Shown piece after piece: positions 20,414 through 31,678 of a stretch of 64,000 bases of DNA. A program made the position numbers and the translations under genes. How positions within the stretch are numbered: the first letter of the stretch is position 1; the number at the start of each line of letters is the position of its first letter. The DNA lies in contig CAIOKE010000283.1 of NCBI GenBank assembly GCA_903858815.1, positions 1 through 64,000 of the forward strand. The letters are read 5' to 3'. The notes below the pieces were generated by a model. That model ran no database searches. It saw only the letters and a list, made by a program, of their open reading frames with translations, and was not told the origin of the DNA. Origin of the DNA: an uncultured Planctomycetaceae bacterium (GTDB lineage: Bacteria; Planctomycetota; Planctomycetia; Planctomycetales; Planctomycetaceae).

Positions 20414-21292
20414 TCACTCAACGTTCTGCAGAACTTCCCGCATCCGCTCAATCGCTGTCTTCATTTCAACAACCGCCAGAGCAATCGGGACATGACTGGA
20501 TTTTGATCCCAGAGTATTGATCTCCCGAAACATCTCCTGACCAATAAACTCCAGCTTCCGCCCCTGCGAAGTCCCGCCCCGACATAATTTCAAAAACTGC
20601 TCAATATGGCTTCGCAGCCGAGTAATTTCTTCGTTGACGTCGCTGCGATCCGCAAACAACGCCACCTCGCGAATCACATCCGATTCGTTCACATTGACCG
20701 CACTGTCCTGCAACAGCTTCCGCACTCGCTCCAGAATCCGATCCCGATATTCGTTCACAACCGCAGGAGCCAGTACAACAACACGATCCACTTCGGCCGA
20801 AATCACTTCGCACTGACGCTCCAGATCACGCTGCATGGATTCGCCCTCCGCCCGGCGAAACTCCTCCAGATGATCCAGCGCACCACACAATGTCTGCTCA
20901 ATGGACGGCCACAAACCACTGAGCTCATCGTCCGAAAACTCGGCCTCACGCACGACACCCGGCAAACCCAGTAACTGCGTCAGTGGAACCGCAGAAACCG
21001 CATCCCGCTCCACGACCTGCAACTGATCCCGATAAGCACGCAGAACATCTGCATCTATCCGATACTCGCCCTGACCCGACAAAAACCGCAGTCGCAAAGA
21101 CACATTCAGAGTACCGCGAGCAATTCGAGAACGAACCAGCTTCTCAATCTCAGACTCAAATCGAGAAACCGTTTCCGGCATCCGTACCGACAGCTTCAAA
21201 TAGCGATTGTTAACCGACTTGATCTCAGCACTGAGATGCACGCTGTCTGTCTGCAGCGACGCATACCCAAACCCCGTCATACTCAAAAGCAC
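20414..21292 (-). CDS. YicC family protein
   Basis: MLLSMTGFGYA, EIKSVNNRYLKLSVRMPE, C-terminal LEFIGQEMFREINTLGSKSSHVPIALAVVEMKTAIERMREVLQNVE. Confidence 0.93.
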   Translation of the reverse strand: MLLSMTGFGYASLQTDSVHLSAEIKSVNNRYLKLSVRMPETVSRFESEIEKLVRSRIARGTLNVSLRLRFLSGQGEYRIDADVLRAYRDQLQVVERDAVSAVPLTQLLGLPGVVREAEFSDDELSGLWPSIEQTLCGALDHLEEFRRAEGESMQRDLERQCEVISAEVDRVVVLAPAVVNEYRDRILERVRKLLQDSAVNVNESDVIREVALFADRSDVNEEITRLRSHIEQFLKLCRGGTSQGRKLEFIGQEMFREINTLGSKSSHVPIALAVVEMKTAIERMREVLQNVE

Positions 21293-21319
21293 AGCAAATG
21301 CTCCAGAACAAAGAACACG

Positions 21320-21883
21320 TCACTTCGGGGCAGCCGGAGCATCAGCGGCAGGTACATCCGCCTTCGCCGGTTCAGCTGAAGCTGGTTCCGTCTTCGCTGG
21401 ATCAGCCGGAGCAGCCTCAGTCTTCGCAGGTTCAGCCGGAGCCGCCTCAGTCTTCGCCGGTTCAGCCGGGGCTGCTTCAGTCTTCGCCGGTTCAGCCGGG
21501 GCCTTCTCAGCGTCGGCTTTGGCCTTCTCAGCATCTGCCTTCGCCTTGGCTGCCTCCTCTTCAGCCTTACCTACATTTTCGCCCTCAGAAAACCGAGTGG
21601 ACGATGAGGCGGCCTGCCTCGCCTGGCTGCGCATCATCATGCCCAGAAAACCGGACATCAGAATCCAGGCAACCGCCAGTCCGATTGTGATCTTTGTGAA
21701 CACGTCACCCGCGCGAGTCCCGAAAGCACTTTGGCCACCCATGCCACCAAAGGCACCGGCCAGACCACCGCCACGGCCACGCTGAATTAAGACCAGCAGA
21801 ATCATGAAAAAACTGACTGCCACCAGAAGGAAAGTCAGCAGGTAAATCAGGAATGTCATCTGAAAAATAACTCCCCAGCACAC
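21320..21883 (-). CDS. secG: Preprotein translocase subunit SecG with Ala/Pro/Glu-rich repeat tail
   Basis: [48 protein letters not shown] typical SecG core, then [10 protein letters not shown] repeats. Confidence 0.88.
   Translation of the reverse strand: MCWGVIFQMTFLIYLLTFLLVAVSFFMILLVLIQRGRGGGLAGAFGGMGGQSAFGTRAGDVFTKITIGLAVAWILMSGFLGMMMRSQARQAASSSTRFSEGENVGKAEEEAAKAKADAEKAKADAEKAPAEPAKTEAAPAEPAKTEAAPAEPAKTEAAPADPAKTEPASAEPAKADVPAADAPAAPK
21361..21510 (-). repeat. Five in-frame 30-bp tandem repeats inside the secG C-terminal tail
   Basis: Units begin at 21361, 21391, 21421, 21451 and 21481, each a variant of tcttcgccggttcagccggggctgcctcag, encoding ([10 protein letters not shown])n on the minus strand. 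Confidence 0.9.
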
Positions 21884-21984
21884 CAGCAGAAAACAACTTC
21901 ACGGTAAACACGAAAAGACGGATCAATGTCCGTCTCTCCGAAAACGAGCACCCGGTTCTTCACTGGCGTGTTCGATATTGAGCT

Positions 21985-22755
21985 TCAGCCAGACAGCTTC
22001 CGAGCTGCCTCGATAATCGGAACAAACGTCGCAGCTTTCAGGCTGGCACCACCCACAAGAGCCCCGTCAACGTTGGGTTGTCCAAGCAGAGCAAGAGCAT
22101 TGTCGGGCTTCACACTGCCGCCGTAAAGAATACGAGTTTTGTCGGAAAAGTTCGGATTATAGCGTCGAGCCAGCCATTTGCGAAGATGTTCGTGGGCAGA
22201 TTCGGCCTGTTCCGGCGATGCCGTGACACCTGTGCCGATCGCCCACACCGGTTCGTAGGCAATAACGATCCCCGAGGCCTCAGAATCGGAAATACCGGCA
22301 AAGGCCCCCTCCATCTGCCGATCCAGAACCGCCTCAGTTTCTCCCGCCTGACGCTCCGAAAGCTGCTCGCCAACACACAAAACCACTGTCAGGCCACCCA
22401 CAATTGCTGCCCGCACCTTGCGGTTAATCACGGCATCCGTCTCGCCCAGAATCGCACGCCGCTCACTGTGCCCAATCAGCACATACTGGCAACCCACGTC
22501 CCGCAGCATTTCAACCGCAACCTCTCCCGTAAACGCACCAGGGGACTCAAAATACACGTCCTGAGCCCCCAGACGGACTGCACTGCCCCGCAGGACATCA
22601 CCCACAGGCAGCAAATAGGGATAAGGCGGGCAGACGAGCACCTCAACGCCGGCTTCGTCCGTCGCAGCGACCGCCGCAAGCTCCCCAGACAACGCGGTTG
22701 CCGACTGACGCACCGTGTTCATCTTCCAGTTACCCGCCACCAGAAATCGACGCAT
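21985..22755 (-). CDS. tpiA: Triosephosphate isomerase
   Basis: [48 protein letters not shown]. Confidence 0.96.
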   Translation of the reverse strand: MRRFLVAGNWKMNTVRQSATALSGELAAVAATDEAGVEVLVCPPYPYLLPVGDVLRGSAVRLGAQDVYFESPGAFTGEVAVEMLRDVGCQYVLIGHSERRAILGETDAVINRKVRAAIVGGLTVVLCVGEQLSERQAGETEAVLDRQMEGAFAGISDSEASGIVIAYEPVWAIGTGVTASPEQAESAHEHLRKWLARRYNPNFSDKTRILYGGSVKPDNALALLGQPNVDGALVGGASLKAATFVPIIEAARKLSG

Positions 22756-22819
22756 TACCAGTCCCTATCCACCCAAAACGTCAGAAAATCTGCACCCCAA
22801 ACCCGACCAACCCTGACCC

Positions 22820-24043
22820 TCAGGTCGCTGACTCGCTCCGCGGATACGAACCCAGAATCTCAAGACGATCCGGAGGAATCGCTTCAAGATCCTTCAGCGT
22901 CTTCTTCACACGGCTTTCCGAGACATGCCCCTCAAAATCAAGAAAGAACAGGTAACCCACCTGCGGCGCACGCAACGGAAACGACTCAATCCACGTCAGA
23001 TTCACCTTGTTCTTGCGGAATGGCTCAAGCGCCTCACTTAAAGAACCCGGCTTGTGGGGAATCTGGAGCAGAACGGCAGTACGGTCACTGCCCGTTGGTT
23101 CCGCTACCGCATCTCCGATCACCGCAAACCGCGTCACATTGTTCTGGTTGTCCTCAATGCACTCGGCAATGATCGGAACATCATACTGAATCGCTGCCTG
23201 CCGACTGGCCACCGCCGCCACATTCGGCTTGTCGCGAGCCAGCTGGGCAGCCGTTGATGTACTGGTCACCTCAATCAGACGCGCCTGAGGCATATTGCGG
23301 GATAACCAGTCCCGACACTGCGATAATGCCTGCGGCTTGCTGTAAATCTCTGAAACTTCACTGCGGTCACACCGCGCCAGCAGATTATGATGCACATGCA
23401 CCAGAACCTCGCCGCAAATCCGCAGAGGCAGCCGAGTAAACATGTCCAGAGTGTCCACAATACGACCATCAGTGCTGTTCTCAATCGGAACAATTCCGAA
23501 GTCCACGTGCCCCCGATTCACCTCCTCAAACACAGTCGCAATCGTGCTCACCGGCACCAGATCGGCCGATTCGCCAAAACGAGTAATCGCAGCCTGATGC
23601 GTAAAGCTGAACTGCGGGCCCAGATAGGCCACACGCAAATGCTTGATTCGCTGCCGACCGGCACTCAGCATCGGACGGAAAATCGTCTTCAACTCAGCCG
23701 ACGTCAACGGCCCCTGATTCACCCGATCAATCATGCTCCAGACCAGCTGCTGGTCCAGATCATTGAACATCGTTCGCGAAGGCTGCTGTACCCCCTTCAT
23801 CTTCTCCAGAAATAACGACACCCGTCGATTCAGGATGCCAACCAACTGCTCGTCCAGACGACTCATCTCAATCTCTGGGGGCAATTGAGCATCTGCCGGG
23901 GACGGTCGAGCCGGTGGACGCGCAGGGATCACCGCAACGCCACTTGACGACGGACGAGCCACAGGCCGAACTTTCCCGGTCGTTGAAGCCGCCTTCTTTA
24001 CGACTTTCTTTACCGGTACCTTAGCTGCTGCTTTCCTGGCCAT
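22820..24043 (-). CDS. pheA: Bifunctional chorismate mutase/prephenate dehydratase (P-protein) with basic N-terminal extension
   Basis: [50 protein letters not shown]-like domain [29 protein letters not shown]. Confidence 0.92.
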   Translation of the reverse strand: MARKAAAKVPVKKVVKKAASTTGKVRPVARPSSSGVAVIPARPPARPSPADAQLPPEIEMSRLDEQLVGILNRRVSLFLEKMKGVQQPSRTMFNDLDQQLVWSMIDRVNQGPLTSAELKTIFRPMLSAGRQRIKHLRVAYLGPQFSFTHQAAITRFGESADLVPVSTIATVFEEVNRGHVDFGIVPIENSTDGRIVDTLDMFTRLPLRICGEVLVHVHHNLLARCDRSEVSEIYSKPQALSQCRDWLSRNMPQARLIEVTSTSTAAQLARDKPNVAAVASRQAAIQYDVPIIAECIEDNQNNVTRFAVIGDAVAEPTGSDRTAVLLQIPHKPGSLSEALEPFRKNKVNLTWIESFPLRAPQVGYLFFLDFEGHVSESRVKKTLKDLEAIPPDRLEILGSYPRSESAT

Positions 24044-24659
24044 TCCACAAACCAGCCTTCCCGAGTGCGGCAGAATCCTGCAGATAACAACCGCCAGAAC
24101 ACTCTCAACTGAAAAACAGGCGTTCCAACAAACTGCAGAAAGATCTCTACCCCCAAGCTTTTAGCCGTGCACAACTTAGGTGTCAAGCCGGTGCCACAAC
24201 TCGTCCGGATTACTGGTAAAGTCGACACAATTTCCCCAACTCCGATACCCCCGCCACACTGAAAACTGCCAAAGAGACAGCCGAGTAGCCGTCGACCCCT
24301 CCGCCATTACATTGCCAAAATGGCATCACCCAAGGCCGAGTTCATCACCAAACTGCCAACTCCGCACCCAACTCAAAACAGTCCATACAACAGCCATCCA
24401 CTGCAGACCAAAACGCCCCTCCAACACCCCAACAGTACTCACAAAGCCTTTGAGCGGTGAATTCCCAGTGTTTTACTAACAACACAGCCCCCGCCCAAAA
24501 ACCGCCATTGCATCTCAACCGTCTGCCCAAATGTTCCAGTCGGGTGAATTTGTGGCAACTGGTACAGGACGTGCACTCGTCTCTCCCGTCAGCGTTTCTG
24601 GCACCTCGTCACACCGCCACAGACGCCAGCAGTCACACAACTCAAACAGGGATTCGACC

Positions 24660-26561
24660 ATGGCTGTCTCCGGAGAAAAAATCATCGGCATCGACCTTGG
24701 CACGACCAACTCAGTCGTGTCCGTGATGGAAGGTGGCGAAGCACGCGTCATCGCCAATCAGGAAGGCAGCCGCACCACCCCCAGTATCATCGCGTTCACC
24801 AGCAAAGGCGAAACGCTGGTTGGCGAACCTGCCAAACGGCAGTCCGTCACCAACCCTCAGAACACGCTGTACTCAATCAAGCGGTTCATGGGTCGCCGAC
24901 ATCGGGAAGTGGAATCGGAAGAGAAACTGGTTCCTTACAAGGTTGTCGGAGGCTCCGCCGATTACGTGAAAGTCAACGTTCACGGCAAGGAATACACCCC
25001 CCCGGAAATTTCCGCGCTCGTACTGCGGAAACTCAAGGAAGCCGCAGAGAATCATCTCGGGCACAAGGTGAATAAGGCCGTGATTACCGTTCCAGCATAC
25101 TTCAACGACGCACAGCGACAGGCCACGAAGGATGCCGGCCAGATCGCAGGTCTGGAAGTGGCACGCATTATCAACGAGCCAACCGCTGCCGCTCTGGCTT
25201 ACGGCCTGGAGAAGAAGCGCGAAGAGAAGATCTGCGTTTTCGACCTCGGTGGCGGCACATTCGACGTCTCCATCCTTGAAGTGGAAAACGAGCTGATCGA
25301 AGTGCTCAGCACCAACGGTGACACTCACCTTGGTGGTGATGACTTCGACGAAGCAGTGATTGACTACATCGCAGGAGAATTCCGTCGTGAACACAGTATC
25401 GATCTGCGGAAGGATCCCATGGCCCTGCAGCGGCTGCGCGAGGCTTCTGAAAAAGCCAAGAAGGAACTTTCCACTCAGCAGACCACCGATATCAATCTGC
25501 CGTTCATCACGGCGGATGCATCCGGAGCCAAGCACCTGCAACTCAGTATTTCACGGGCGAAGTTTGAGGAACTGATTGACCCGCTGGTGGAACGCTGCCG
25601 TCAGCCTGTGCTCAACGCTCTCAAGGATGCCAGACTGAAGCCCGGTGACATCCACGAAGTCGTGCTGGTGGGCGGCTCCACTCGAGTTCCTCGGGTGCAG
25701 CGACTTGTTCGCGATATGTTCGGCAAGGAGCCACATCAGGGTGTCAACCCGGACGAGGTGGTCTCACTGGGTGCCGCGATTCAGGGTGGTATCATTGCCG
25801 GCGATGTCAAGGACGTGGTTCTGCTGGATGTCACGCCACTGTCACTTGGGATCGAAACCGAAGGTGGCATCATGACAACGCTGGTGGAACGCAACACCAC
25901 CATCCCAACCACCAAGACCGAAACGTTCTCAACGGCAGCCGACAATCAGCCGGCTGTGACAATCCGCGTGTTCCAGGGCGAACGTCGGATGGCTGCCGAC
26001 AACCGTCTGCTGGACGAATTCACTCTCGATGGAATCACTCCGGCTCCCCGCGGAGTTCCGCAGATTGAGGTGAAGTTCGACATCGACGTGAACGGAATTC
26101 TCAGCGTTGCTGCACGCGACAAGGCCACCAGCAAGCAGCAGACTGTCCAGATTAAACAGTCCAGCGGATTGTCTCAGGACGAGATCGATCGGATGCGAAA
26201 GGATGCCGAAGCTCACGCCGACGACGACAAACGCAGGCAGGAACTGGCGTCCGCGAAAAACGAGGCGTCATCCCTGATTTATCAGACAGAAAAGACGCTG
26301 AAGGAACACGGCAGCAAGCTGGATGCAGGCTCAAAGTCGGCAATTGAATCCAGTATCAGCAAAGTGCGATCAGTGGCTGAAGGCAGTGACACCGCTGCCA
26401 TCAAGTCGGCTGTCTCCGAACTGAATCAGGCTGCTCATGCACTGGCCCAGCACATGTATGCGGACAAAGGTGGCCCGCAGGCCGGAGCTGATGCTGGTGG
26501 CGGTCAGAGTGGCCCTGCCGGTGGTGATGATGTCATCGACGCCGAGTTCGAAAAGAAGTAA
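24660..26561 (+). CDS. dnaK: Molecular chaperone DnaK (Hsp70)
   Basis: [46 protein letters not shown]-terminal GG-rich tail ending [14 protein letters not shown] at 24660 in the frame of ORF 24531..26561. Confidence 0.97.
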   Translation: MAVSGEKIIGIDLGTTNSVVSVMEGGEARVIANQEGSRTTPSIIAFTSKGETLVGEPAKRQSVTNPQNTLYSIKRFMGRRHREVESEEKLVPYKVVGGSADYVKVNVHGKEYTPPEISALVLRKLKEAAENHLGHKVNKAVITVPAYFNDAQRQATKDAGQIAGLEVARIINEPTAAALAYGLEKKREEKICVFDLGGGTFDVSILEVENELIEVLSTNGDTHLGGDDFDEAVIDYIAGEFRREHSIDLRKDPMALQRLREASEKAKKELSTQQTTDINLPFITADASGAKHLQLSISRAKFEELIDPLVERCRQPVLNALKDARLKPGDIHEVVLVGGSTRVPRVQRLVRDMFGKEPHQGVNPDEVVSLGAAIQGGIIAGDVKDVVLLDVTPLSLGIETEGGIMTTLVERNTTIPTTKTETFSTAADNQPAVTIRVFQGERRMAADNRLLDEFTLDGITPAPRGVPQIEVKFDIDVNGILSVAARDKATSKQQTVQIKQSSGLSQDEIDRMRKDAEAHADDDKRRQELASAKNEASSLIYQTEKTLKEHGSKLDAGSKSAIESSISKVRSVAEGSDTAAIKSAVSELNQAAHALAQHMYADKGGPQAGADAGGGQSGPAGGDDVIDAEFEKK

Positions 26562-26590
26562 TCGCTGTGGTGCAATCCTGATCGCCTCAA

Positions 26591-26629
26591 AACAGGGCAG
26601 CCTTCACCGGAAGCCCTGTTTTTTTTTTC
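26591..26629 (+). terminator. Intrinsic terminator downstream of dnaK
   Basis: aacagggc-N14-gccctgtt perfect 8-bp stem followed by a long T run. Confidence 0.88.
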
Positions 26630-26991
26630 GCGCACAACAAGTATGCAGCTGCTTTCCCTGCAAACCAAATGCGCATCCTGCATCCTGCTCGACGTCACAA
26701 CCACACTCGCCTGGAACTTCACTCACACCAACCGAATTTCATCACCATCCGACGAAAGCATCGCCACAATTCGCCACAGGCTGCATTTCAAATCGAAACT
26801 CATCGCCCGATTCAGCAGGTTGTTCACGCAAAACTGGTGTCTGGCAGTTGTGCACGCATGTTCCACCGACACGTCAACGGCATCCGGACACCGTAGTGAT
26901 CAGACCGATGGCCAGCGGGCAACCTCACCGGCTACTGTCAACGCGCAGCCGCAGACAGCAAACTCAGCCTGAATGTCCGGCAGCAGCAGCC

Positions 26992-27021
26992 TTCGGCTCG
27001 GCAGGCGCCTCACCCTCCCAA
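26992..27021 (-). repeat. Dispersed extragenic repeat, copy 2, inverted relative to copy 1 at 9142
   Basis: ttcggctcggcaggcgcctcaccctcccaa; reverse complement matches 9142-9171 at 27/30 positions. Confidence 0.75.
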
Positions 27022-27173
27022 AGCGGAACTTCTTGCGCACTGACTGTTCGCCCGTTGCCATCTAAGGCGTTTTTCCGCGGCCTTCCGTGCCAGAAAATCA
27101 CCAACACTCGAACGGCACACCACGACCGCGCAGATCTTTCCACGTACAGCCACTTTCTGACAACCGAACAGAC

Positions 27174-28562
27174 TCAGCCAGTCGTCAGCCGCTGGAAGAA
27201 CTCGCCCTCATTGACTGTCGGACGCTCAGGTCGGCCTTTGTAAATCCACGTCATCTGTCGATGATCCAGTCCCAGCAGATGCAGTATCGATGCATGCAGA
27301 TCGTGCACGTGCAGACGATCCTCCACAGCCCGCAGGCCAAGGTCGTCCGTGCGGCCGATCGTCTGACCACCCCGCACTCCACCACCTGCCATCCACATCG
27401 TGAAGCCCGTCGGATTGTGATCCCGACCATTGCCTTTTTCAGACATCGGCGTTCGCCCGAATTCTCCGCCCCAGATGACCAGCGTCTGTTCCAGCAGGCC
27501 TCGCTGCTTCAGGTCCCGCAGCAGGCCCGCCACCGGGCGATCACTGGCCCGACACAATCCCGTGTGATTGGCTTCAATCCCGGAATGCGCATCCCATTTG
27601 CTGCCCGCGCCATGATACAGCTGCACAAACCGCACACCACGTTCCACCAGACGCCTCGCCAGCAGACACATACGGCCGAAGACCTGAGTGTCCTTGTCGT
27701 CGATCCCGTACAGCTGCTGAGTTGCCGCAGATTCCGTTTCCAGCGCCACAGCCTCTGGAGCGTGTGCCTGCATGCGAAAAGCCAGTTCGTAGGAGGCCAG
27801 CCGGGCTTCAAGTTCTGACTGCTGAGGATTCTGGTCCGCAAAGCGATCGTTGAGCTCATTCAGATACTGCAGCTTGCTGAGCTGACGACCAGCTGAAGTC
27901 CCCTGCGGCGCGGCGAGATTCGGAAATGGTTCGGACCCCTCCTGCAGCCGAACTCCCTGGTACATGGCCGGCATGAATCCGGCACTCCAGTTCCTTGGAC
28001 CATTCACCACACTGGACTTGTTATCCTGCATCACCACAAACGCAGGCAGATTCTGATTGGCCGAACCCAGCCCCCACGAAACCCAGCTGCCCAGCGATGG
28101 ACGACCACCGATCAGCGAACAGGTATTCATCTGACAGACACCGGACGAATGGTTGATCCCGTCAGCCCAGCAGCTGCGAATGATTGCCAGATCATCCACA
28201 CAACCGGCCGTCTCTGGTAACCAGTCCGAAACCCACGCACCGCACTGACCGTGCTGCCGCCAGCGACGCCGACTGGCCAGCAGTGGCGAACGCGATTCGC
28301 CCATCGGGGTAATGACATCACCAAAACTGGCCGGCAGTTCCTGACCTGCCAGCTCATTCAGCAGTGGCTTCGGATCAAACAGATCCATCTGGCTGGGGCC
28401 ACCCTCCATAAACAGAAAGATGACACTTTTGGCCGCAGCCACGTGGTGCGCTGCTGTTTCATGAGCCAGCACGGAGGCAGCAGCCAGCCCCGCAAAACCT
28501 GCTCCACCACTTGCCAGAAACTGACGCCTGGCCAGCTGATGATTCAGGTCGCCCCACGACAT
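27174..28562 (-). CDS. DUF1501 domain-containing protein
   Basis: RRQFLASGGAGFAGLAAASVLA twin-arginine-like leader, VIFLFMEGGPSQMDLFDPKP, VIWGGEFGRTPMSEKGNGRDHNPTGFTMWMAGGGVRGG. Confidence 0.93.
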   Translation of the reverse strand: MSWGDLNHQLARRQFLASGGAGFAGLAAASVLAHETAAHHVAAAKSVIFLFMEGGPSQMDLFDPKPLLNELAGQELPASFGDVITPMGESRSPLLASRRRWRQHGQCGAWVSDWLPETAGCVDDLAIIRSCWADGINHSSGVCQMNTCSLIGGRPSLGSWVSWGLGSANQNLPAFVVMQDNKSSVVNGPRNWSAGFMPAMYQGVRLQEGSEPFPNLAAPQGTSAGRQLSKLQYLNELNDRFADQNPQQSELEARLASYELAFRMQAHAPEAVALETESAATQQLYGIDDKDTQVFGRMCLLARRLVERGVRFVQLYHGAGSKWDAHSGIEANHTGLCRASDRPVAGLLRDLKQRGLLEQTLVIWGGEFGRTPMSEKGNGRDHNPTGFTMWMAGGGVRGGQTIGRTDDLGLRAVEDRLHVHDLHASILHLLGLDHRQMTWIYKGRPERPTVNEGEFFQRLTTG

Positions 28563-28717
28563 GCTTCAGACTCCTGCTTCGGATCAGCCCTGCCCCCGCT
28601 TTGCCGGAGGTCGCGGGCACATCCCGCCTTACGTTGGCCTCTATTCTGCCAGACTTTTGCTGTCCATACACCGAGGAATCGGGCATGAGTGATGTATTTC
28701 CGGGGAAAATCCCGGCA

Positions 28718-29842
28718 TCATTCACGCACAGGCTTCCCGGCCACGATTTGTTCCAGATGCCCCTGCACCCGAGCACGTTCCTTTTCCGGCGCCTTTTCAG
28801 CGGCCGTCGCAGCCCACTTCGAAGCCTCTGCAAACTGACCGTTCTCTGCCAGGGCGGCCGCCAGCGTGTCCAGCGTATTCCACTGCTGGTACTGAGTCAT
28901 TTCGCAGGCTGCCTTTGCCAGCTGCAATGCTCGCTCAGGCTTCCGATAACGTTCGTCCGGACACGTCCCCAGCAGCCACGCCAGATCATTCGTCGCTTCG
29001 TAGGTCTGCGGACTGATCTGCACGGCCTGCTCCAGATCTGCCAAAGCCTTTTCATAGGATTTACTGCGGCGCCACACATAGGCTCGGTTACCAAGCGCGT
29101 CCACATACTTCGGGTTCAGTTTCAGGGCCGCCGTGAAATCTGCCACCGCTTCGTCAGACTTCTGCAGCCGCTGGTGCACAATTCCCCGATTATTCAGGGC
29201 CTCAGCAAAATCCGGCACCAGTTTCAGAGCAGACTGCAGGTCGGCCAGAGCGAGAGAAAACTGAGACGTCTCGATGTACGCCAGTGCTCGATTATTCAGA
29301 TACAGCACATTCGTCGGTTCAAGCGACAGCGCCTGAGTAAAGTCGGCGATCGCCGCCGGATGACTTCCCAGCAGGTAATTGGCCTTACCACGATTGTTCA
29401 GAGCACCCGCATTCTTCGGAGACTTTCGCAGACTCTCATTGAAATCCGTGATCGCCTTCCGGTACTGCTTGTGGGCCAGCAGAGCCACTCCACGAAGATG
29501 ATGGTTTTCAGCTGTTGGTGCCGTCGCCACGCGCTGAGTCAGCTCTTCAACGGCGCCGTCATACAGCACCGTCTCCTTCTCCCACAACCAGCCACCCTTC
29601 TCCTGGATCCATAACCACTCGCCATTCACCAGAGACACTGTGAAAATCTCACCCAGCCATGCTGACGAAACCGTCGCATCCGGAGTCCGCAGCGGGGCAC
29701 CATGGCGAATCACCAGCACTTTGCGCCCCACACGAGGATCTGCTGGTGCTGTCTGAGCCTGCAGCAAATCTGCTGACACCGGCCACAACACCAGAATCAT
29801 CAGCATCACACGTCGGAATCCGCCAATCAGGCTGCTGTTCAT
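28718..29842 (-). CDS. Secreted SH3-like plus TPR protein
   Basis: Signal-like N-terminus, then repeated TPR units (LNNRGKANYLLGSHPAAIADFTQALSLEPTN...). Confidence 0.85.
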   Translation of the reverse strand: MNSSLIGGFRRVMLMILVLWPVSADLLQAQTAPADPRVGRKVLVIRHGAPLRTPDATVSSAWLGEIFTVSLVNGEWLWIQEKGGWLWEKETVLYDGAVEELTQRVATAPTAENHHLRGVALLAHKQYRKAITDFNESLRKSPKNAGALNNRGKANYLLGSHPAAIADFTQALSLEPTNVLYLNNRALAYIETSQFSLALADLQSALKLVPDFAEALNNRGIVHQRLQKSDEAVADFTAALKLNPKYVDALGNRAYVWRRSKSYEKALADLEQAVQISPQTYEATNDLAWLLGTCPDERYRKPERALQLAKAACEMTQYQQWNTLDTLAAALAENGQFAEASKWAATAAEKAPEKERARVQGHLEQIVAGKPVRE

Positions 29843-29957
29843 TGCTCAGAAATCCATTTCGAAACTTGTCCTCGTCACCACAGCAGGCCCTGCCCTGCCG
29901 GACGTCCACGACCGAATTCTGCGATAGAGTGGGCCTGCAGATCAAGCAGAATCTGAT

Positions 29958-31028
29958 TCACCGCTGATAAATCGGCAGGTAACCGTACTCAATTGCCAGT
30001 GCCAGTACAGCCAGAGACGTGGAATAGACCCGACCCGCCTGACGCTCAGTACCATCTTCCGGTGTCCAGAATCCCTCCGGATTCTGCAGGTCCAGTATCG
30101 TCTGATACAGCACCTGACGCGATTGCTTCCATTCAGCCCCGCCAACTTTGTACATCCCGATCGTGCAGTAATAGGCACCGTAATAGAAATAGTGTTCACT
30201 GCGTACCAGCGGTCGCGACAGAATCAGCCCGGCCGCCGCCAGTGTCTCTCGCGTCCGATGCTCTCCACAGATCTCCAGAGCAGCAATCCCGGTGCCTGCC
30301 CGAGTGATTGAACTGCCATGCCCGACCATATAGCCAAAACCACCGTCGTGCTTCACATGCAGTCGCTTCAGATAAGCCACGGCCCGATCAATGTTCTCAG
30401 CCGGCACATCACAGCCGATATCGCGAGCAGCCCGCAGTGCGAGGAGCTGCCACGCACTCACACTCAGATCCGAATCACTGCTGGTTGGCTGATAACGCCA
30501 GCCCCCGTCATGCTCGGGCGGCTTTGGATGATTCTGCGCATCCACAATCAATCGCACTGCCTTCTGCAGACTCTGACGACACTGATCCGCCTGCATACCC
30601 TCCGTCATGCCACAGATCTCGGCCAGCATCAGAGTGGCAATCCCATGGCTGTACATCGGACCATGCCCACTCTCACGCCCGACCAGCAGACCACTTTCCT
30701 GCTGCTGCGACAATAACCATGCCAGCCCTCGCGACAACAAACGCCCATAGGGCCCTTCGCCGGGAACATGACCACCGGCCATCAACGCCATCAACGCCAA
30801 TGCCGTTGTCGCCGTCGATTCACCATAATCCTTCGTGGTCCACGCCCCGGAAGCCTGCTGCTCAGATGCCAGCCACCGCAGCCCCTGCCGCACCGCAGTG
30901 TCAATCCGCTGCTCCAACGCTGTTTCATCACCTTCGTCAGCCCGCGACAGGCCCCCCCAGACCGTCAGCAGACCGGCCCCCAGCAGTGTCCGTCGAGTAC
31001 ATCCGGATTTTTGAAATTCCGATGTCAT
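29958..31028 (-). CDS. Prenyltransferase/squalene-oxidase-repeat protein with Tat-like leader
   Basis: CTRRTLLGAGLLTVWGGL leader; alpha/alpha-toroid repeats (GLRWLASEQQASGAWTTKDYGESTATTALALMALMAGG); ATG at 31028 in the frame of ORF 29958..31136. Confidence 0.82.
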   Translation of the reverse strand: MTSEFQKSGCTRRTLLGAGLLTVWGGLSRADEGDETALEQRIDTAVRQGLRWLASEQQASGAWTTKDYGESTATTALALMALMAGGHVPGEGPYGRLLSRGLAWLLSQQQESGLLVGRESGHGPMYSHGIATLMLAEICGMTEGMQADQCRQSLQKAVRLIVDAQNHPKPPEHDGGWRYQPTSSDSDLSVSAWQLLALRAARDIGCDVPAENIDRAVAYLKRLHVKHDGGFGYMVGHGSSITRAGTGIAALEICGEHRTRETLAAAGLILSRPLVRSEHYFYYGAYYCTIGMYKVGGAEWKQSRQVLYQTILDLQNPEGFWTPEDGTERQAGRVYSTSLAVLALAIEYGYLPIYQR

Positions 31029-31290
31029 GGTCCGCTTTCCTGCCAGAACCGCTGCGGAATCAGCCGAGTCACCCGTGGACGACAACCTCAGCTTAGCCGG
31101 CTGCTCAGTTCCAATCCAATCCCTCCAACGGCACACATCTCCGATTATCGCGATTCTCGGTCACTTCCACGCCCCCGATCCGGCAAATGCCCGGATCACC
31201 TCTCAGGTCCTGCTGGAGTTTGCCCGAATTCCTGCTAATTTCTACAGTTTGCAACCCCGGTATCCCAGTTTCACCGAGCAGCTTCCGCCT

Positions 31291-31626
31291 ATGACCATCT
31301 TTCAGAAGATCATCAACCGCGAAATCCCCGCTCGCATCGTGCACGAAGACCAGCATTGCATGGCCTTTCACGACGTCAGTCCCCAGGCACCGGTGCATGT
31401 TCTGCTGATCCCCAAAAAACCGGTGGCATCGCTTGCCGAACTGACTGCCGACGACGCACAGCTTTGTGGACACCTGCTGCAGATGGTGCCCGTCATTGCC
31501 CGACAACTGGGACTCAGCGATGGCTATCGCACTGTCATCAACACGGGCGGTCATGGTGGTCAGACTGTATTTCACCTGCACATTCATATTCTTGGAGGTC
31601 GACCGCTGCACTGGCCACCTGGCTAA
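31291..31626 (+). CDS. HIT family protein
   Basis: MTIFQKIINREIPARIVHEDQ; C-terminal GGQTVFHLHIHILGGR (HxHxH motif). Confidence 0.93.
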   Translation: MTIFQKIINREIPARIVHEDQHCMAFHDVSPQAPVHVLLIPKKPVASLAELTADDAQLCGHLLQMVPVIARQLGLSDGYRTVINTGGHGGQTVFHLHIHILGGRPLHWPPG

Positions 31627-31678
31627 GACTGCGGTTTATCGCGAAATTCCCGCCTCGCTGTTTTCTGGAGTCTTGTCC

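Noticed and set aside
22078-23172. 364-aa + strand ORF
   Set aside because: Antisense to tpiA and pheA, both clear conserved genes.
24044-24659. CIRCE/HrcA operator upstream of dnaK
   Set aside because: No TTAGCACTC-N9-GAGTGCTAA-like element found; only a short tgccaaaatggca palindrome near 24319.
26437-27243. 268-aa + strand ORF after dnaK
   Set aside because: Overlaps the dnaK 3' end, the dnaK terminator and a dispersed repeat; no domain.
30308-31096. 262-aa + strand ORF rich in His/Pro/Ser
   Set aside because: Antisense shadow of the prenyltransferase-repeat gene.
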